Assembly (NCBI GenBank): GCA_965249035.1
Contig: CBDFKV010000004.1
Span: 62,001-126,000, forward strand
Direction of reading: 5' to 3'
From: CBDFKV01 sp965249035
GTDB taxonomy: Bacteria; Pseudomonadota; Gammaproteobacteria; Arenicellales; Poriferihabitantaceae
DNA length: 64,000 nt
Shown: in pieces, positions 61,339 through 64,000 of the stretch
How positions within the stretch are numbered: position 1 is the stretch's first letter
Layout of the letters: the number at the start of each line of letters is the position of its first letter
Notes under the pieces: generated by a model
The model's database searches: none
What the model was told of the DNA's origin: nothing
The model's input: only the letters and a program-made list of their open reading frames with translations
Translations under genes and position numbers: made by a program

Positions 61339-62376
61339 CGCTCTGTTCGGAATCAATGTTGAATAGATGGTATAATCAAGCCATAACAACCACTTACAGA
61401 ATGCTATGAAACGTGACGAATATCAAGCACTTGTTGCCAGTCTTGAAGGCTTAACGCCGGAGCAGTTCGAATTGCTATCAGGCAGGGTGTCGGCCATGAG
61501 TGACGAGCACGGTAGTTTACGACTGACGGAAGAGCGTCTTGACGGGGCAGTGATTTGTCCACATTGCCAAGCGGACGACATTTTTCGTCATGGAAGAACT
61601 AACGGTCAGCAGCGCTATCGTTGTAAAGCTTGCTTGAAAACGTTTACAGCTTTAACCGGCACAGGCTTTTGTCGCTTGAACGATAAAGATAAGTTGCTGG
61701 CCTACGCCGAATGCATGGTCGAGGGCTTGAGTATTCGCAAAGCTGCTGAACGGGTGGGCTTAGCAGTGGATCGCAGTTTTCGATGGCGGCATCGTTTCCT
61801 GGATGCCTTGCGTGAGCATAAGGCCGAGAATTTGACTGGCATTGTTGAGGCGGATGAAACGATATTCCGGCGTTCTTATAAGGGTCAGCGCCGCTTACCC
61901 CGTCAGGCCAGGAAGCGTGGCGGTTCATCGGGTGTAGATGGCAAAGAGCGTGTGCCGGTGATGATCGTTATGCAGCGCGGCAGCCGAATGGTCAGTGACG
62001 CTGTTCTGGATGACTGCACAGCCAAAACATTTACAAAGGTACTCAAGCCTGCGCTAGCGAAGGATGCCGTCTTATCGACCGATGGACATCCCAGTTATGG
62101 TGTGGCGGCGAAATCCCTCAACCTTGAGGCTGGCTATTTTGTTGCGGGATATCATGGCCATGGTGGTAAAGGAACTTGGCATGTTCAAAACGTTAATGCT
62201 TATGACAGCCGCCTGAAACGTTGGATGGGGCGGTTTAATGGGGTGGCAACTCGCTGGCTACCCAATTATCTCGGTTGGCGAAGGATGCTTGATAAACATC
62301 TTGATGAAATGACTGGGCAACTGTTCTTGCATCAAGCACTCAGAGCAGCGCCTCAACATGTAATCCAAACATAGCG
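61339..62376 (+). mobile_element. Intact IS1595-family insertion sequence
   Basis: 1038 bp with terminal inverted repeats of about 24 bp (CGCTCTGTTCGGAATCAATG and CGCTATGTTTGGATTACATG begin the ends; 19 of 24 match). Both sides have the 8-bp duplication TGGCTCTG. It carries one complete transposase gene and lies inside the DMT gene, so the insertion is recent. Confidence 0.93.
61406..62374 (+). CDS. IS1595-family transposase
   Basis: A 322-residue transposase. The N-terminal zinc ribbon is ICPHCQADDIFRHGRTNGQQ...RCKAC (about 50-77), followed by a helix-turn-helix and an ISXO2-like DDE domain: VEADETIFRR (first Asp, near 147), LSTDGHPSY (second Asp, near 222) and HVQNVNAYDSRLKRWM near 262, where the family has its third acidic/Asn position. 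The stop codon lies inside the right inverted repeat. It appears functional. Confidence 0.95.
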   Translation: MKRDEYQALVASLEGLTPEQFELLSGRVSAMSDEHGSLRLTEERLDGAVICPHCQADDIFRHGRTNGQQRYRCKACLKTFTALTGTGFCRLNDKDKLLAYAECMVEGLSIRKAAERVGLAVDRSFRWRHRFLDALREHKAENLTGIVEADETIFRRSYKGQRRLPRQARKRGGSSGVDGKERVPVMIVMQRGSRMVSDAVLDDCTAKTFTKVLKPALAKDAVLSTDGHPSYGVAAKSLNLEAGYFVAGYHGHGGKGTWHVQNVNAYDSRLKRWMGRFNGVATRWLPNYLGWRRMLDKHLDEMTGQLFLHQALRAAPQHVIQT

Positions 62377-62384
62377 TGGCTCTG
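62377..62384. repeat. IS target-site duplication, right copy
   Basis: TGGCTCTG, the second copy of the 8-bp target duplication; the interrupted DMT frame resumes from this point. Confidence 0.9.
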
Positions 62385-62520
62385 TTTTAGCGGCAATGGT
62401 GATGAGCCATTTTGGAGCATTATCGTCTCCGGTAGATCCAATTACTTTTAAGAAGGTCGTTGGTGCTGTATTGGTGTTTTTAGGTGCCGTTATATCAGTA
62501 ACCTAATTTTTAGAGAAAAT

Positions 62521-62611
62521 GGGCTAACAAACGGCTGAAAAGGGCAACTTTCCGCCAATGGGCTTTACTTTTCAATCGGGCAGAAACATACTTATAGTGG
62601 TGGTTTAGCCC
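62521..62611 (+). repeat. Cassette-type repeat copy B (attC-like)
   Basis: Starts 14 bp after the restored DMT stop codon. Outer ends GGGCTAAC (62521) and GTTTAGCCC (62603-62611) are complementary with one bulged T, as expected of R'' and R' in attC. The inner TGAAAAG and CTTTTCA form the second inverted pair. The core (62533-62597) is about 70% identical to copy A. With copy A it brackets the DMT gene like a gene cassette. Confidence 0.65.
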
Positions 62612-62677
62612 TCCATCGATTAACTCTTGTTTGTGCGGCTATAGCGATCATCTGTCCCCCAAAATGCGTAATTCAAA

Positions 62678-63250
62678 ATGAAATGCTCAGTATTCATCGC
62701 AACCAGCGTTGACGGTTATATTGCTACTGAAAATGGAGGTGTTGACTGGCTTCATACAGCAGGCAATCAGGAAGCTGATATGGGCGCTAGCCCAGACCCA
62801 GATATGGGGTTCAGTCGTTATATTAACTCCGTTGACTGTATGATTATGGGGCGTAAGTGCATGGATATGATTTCCAGTATGAATTTGACGCCCGAGCAAT
62901 GGCCATATGGTGACACCCGCATATTCGCGCTCAGCAATACCGTAAAAGAAGCACCAGAAAACCTTCAAGGAACAGTAGAGATGTATTCGGGTGAGATTTC
63001 CGCATTGGTCTCTCGGCTCGAGAAAGAGGGTTTTAACCACGCTTACATTGACGGAGGCACTACCATCACTTCCTTCATCAACCTCAAACTCATCAACGAA
63101 ATGACGATCACGCTGGCACCCGTTTTACTCGGTGCGGGTAAGCCATTGTTTGGGGAACTAGATCAGCACATTAAGCTGGAGGATGCCCAGGTTATAGCGT
63201 ATCCAAATGGCTTCATTACCGTGAAATATAAAGTCAATTACTTGTATTAA
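62678..63250 (+). CDS. RibD C-terminal/DHFR-like family protein
   Basis: A 190-residue protein of the dihydrofolate-reductase-like family (RibD_C). Signs are the start KCSVFIATSVDGYIATENGGVDWL, the CMIMGRKCMDMI block near 56 and YIDGGTTITSFINLKLINEMTITLAPVLLGAGKPLF near 122-158. These bind NADPH, but few are true dihydrofolate reductases and the substrate is unknown. Such genes are common passengers of chromosomal integrons. The start codon lies 70 bp after repeat copy B. Confidence 0.85.
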   Translation: MKCSVFIATSVDGYIATENGGVDWLHTAGNQEADMGASPDPDMGFSRYINSVDCMIMGRKCMDMISSMNLTPEQWPYGDTRIFALSNTVKEAPENLQGTVEMYSGEISALVSRLEKEGFNHAYIDGGTTITSFINLKLINEMTITLAPVLLGAGKPLFGELDQHIKLEDAQVIAYPNGFITVKYKVNYLY

Positions 63251-63266
63251 TCCGGCAGAAAAATAC
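63249..63266 (+). repeat. Partial copy C of the cassette-type repeat
   Basis: AATCCGGCAGAAAAATAC matches 16 of 18 bases of the 3' core of copy B (62574-62591). It overlaps the end of the RibD-like gene. Only the right half of the repeat is present. Confidence 0.5.
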
Positions 63267-63744
63267 CGACCGAACAAGCTACAGTCGTCGCGAGCATAGC
63301 GTGGGATCTATCGGTTTGCCGAGCAGTATGGATTACCGCGTCGCTGCGCTCCTCGTAATGACTGATAGGGTGTTTTGCTGTAGATGCTCCTTTGCAATAT
63401 GCACGCCATTAATATGCCGGGTTAATAGCAAGAGCGCTCAACGGGATTAGAAGCACAATTTCTATGCCCACGTTGTGCAAATACTAAAATAGTATGACCT
63501 TTATTATTTTGAGTCGGTTTAACACGGCCAAGATATAAGGGCTGAAGCGTTGAGTTGGCAGCTTTATTTCCTGACAACAGCGCACCCAATGTGGCTGTAT
63601 TTGAGGCGCACGGGGCGCAAATCCGCTGGCATAATCGGCTACAATAGCCGCGCATTGGGTTTTGCTTGCTTCGATCACGTTAGGATCAATCAAAAGGATT
63701 AGAGCGCGCGAAACCAGACCTGAACTCACCTGGAACCGACAAAA
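63251..63744. other. Non-coding 490 bp upstream of asnB
   Basis: No supported gene. It holds the partial repeat copy C and the REP-like palindrome. Minus-strand open frames at 63422-63786 have no recognisable domain and lie in the asnB 5' region. The asnB promoter should be in the last 150 bp. Confidence 0.55.
63331..63362. repeat. REP-like palindrome
   Basis: GATTACCGCGTCGCTGCGCT, continuing CCTCGTAATGAC, is an imperfect palindrome. Its complement closely resembles the dispersed GTCATTGCGAGGAGC-type repeat found in many bacterial genomes. It marks the right edge of the mobile patch. Confidence 0.6.
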
Positions 63745-64000
63745 ATGTGTGGAATTACTGGCATTTTCGCTGCCAAAAGCCAGCAAGAACGTGAGCCGCT
63801 GATCAAGGCTATGACGGATAGCTTATTGCATCGTGGCCCCGATGATGAGGGTTTTTACCATGATGAGCTAGCTTCCTTGGCGCAGCGCCGCCTGAGCATC
63901 ATTGATGTTGATGGCGGTCATCAGCCGATTCTGGACGACAGCGGTAATTTGGTGCTGGTTTGCAACGGTGAGATCTATAACAGTCCGGAATTGCGTACCG
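63745..64000 (+). CDS. asnB: Asparagine synthetase (glutamine-hydrolysing), 5' part
   Basis: The first 85 codons run off the window. The N terminus MCGITGIFAA has the catalytic Cys2 of the class II amidotransferase domain, followed by LLHRGPDDEGFY, AQRRLSIIDVDGGHQPI and CNGEIYN, all standard for AsnB. It makes asparagine from aspartate, ATP and glutamine. Related paralogues work in exopolysaccharide or exosortase loci, and only the downstream sequence could tell. Confidence 0.93.
   Translation, partial: MCGITGIFAAKSQQEREPLIKAMTDSLLHRGPDDEGFYHDELASLAQRRLSIIDVDGGHQPILDDSGNLVLVCNGEIYNSPELRT

Larger units (their letters stand above)
61020..62506 (+). pseudogene. DMT-type (YdcZ/DUF606) transporter split by an IS
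   Basis: The gene starts at the ATG at 61020 after AAGGAGAG and reads as a DUF606 membrane protein (MPMNATVGKHLGSPLTASI, then LTIAG). It is broken at 61338 by the IS1595-family element and resumes after 62384 as SVLAAMVMSHFGALSSPVDP...FLGAVISVT to the TAA at 62504-62506. Without the IS and one copy of the 8-bp duplication the frame is exactly restored to about 145 residues and five helices. The transport substrate of the family is unknown. Confidence 0.88.

Noticed and set aside
63422..63786. Minus-strand open frames of 77 and 100 codons upstream of and into asnB
   Set aside because: No recognisable domain or ribosome site, and they overlap the asnB 5' region; most likely chance.

Overview
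The window reads as a piece of chromosome from a gammaproteobacterium, probably marine or aquatic, with GC near 50%. The evidence is a set of intact housekeeping genes typical of that class: sthA, moeB, modABC, rapZ, secB-gpsA, waaF, ilvE, mscL, metA, ppc and the start of asnB. No rRNA, tRNA or CRISPR array was seen. Genes are dense, and most of the first 40 kb is on the minus strand.

Layout. 0-7 kb: GNAT and GFA-type enzymes, sthA, moeB, a CoxG-like protein, an FNR-type regulator and a GltB-like FMN enzyme. 7-11 kb: an envelope/glycolipid-looking group (GT-C glycosyltransferase with a discoidin-like tail, UbiA-type prenyltransferase, Asp-box propeller). 11-17 kb: an MscS channel, an ArsJ-type transporter, a HupE/UreJ-like protein and modABC. 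17-21 kb: a TDT/SLAC1 permease, then a compact four-gene operon of two DUF1538 membrane proteins, a PII-like protein and a CBS protein; this is the best candidate for a poorly described system. 21-30 kb: rapZ, gpsA, secB, rhodanese, waaF, ilvE, an M48 lipoprotein protease, mscL. 30.6-35.5 kb: a LytTR response regulator, metA, a P-loop protein, uppP and a COG1565 methyltransferase; three of these five carry single-base frameshifts. 35-43 kb: an alanine/sodium symporter, UspA, a phosphodiesterase, a CDF metal exporter, a PsiE-like remnant and ppc.

43-57 kb is more accessory: a YeeE/YedE pair, an MBL-fold protein, a pirin/LysR divergent pair, a merF-GDCCVxC pair, a small cytochrome, a YHS protein, a sulfotransferase/aminotransferase-IV/ABM operon, a DODA dioxygenase, an exported FN3 protein, a CoA-transferase beside an internally deleted 4-hydroxyphenylpyruvate dioxygenase remnant, and a GDSL hydrolase. 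At 57-59 kb is a fusion of an LPG-synthase-like membrane domain to a TolB-like propeller.

59.3-63.4 kb is a patch of mobile DNA. It holds a 181-bp MITE-like element with a 4-bp target duplication, decayed coding fragments, small cassette-like genes, a roughly 65-bp repeat resembling integron attC sites (two full copies and one partial), an intact IS1595-family insertion sequence that splits a DMT-type transporter gene, a RibD/DHFR-like gene and a REP-like palindrome. No integron integrase lies in the window. asnB starts at the right edge and runs off it.
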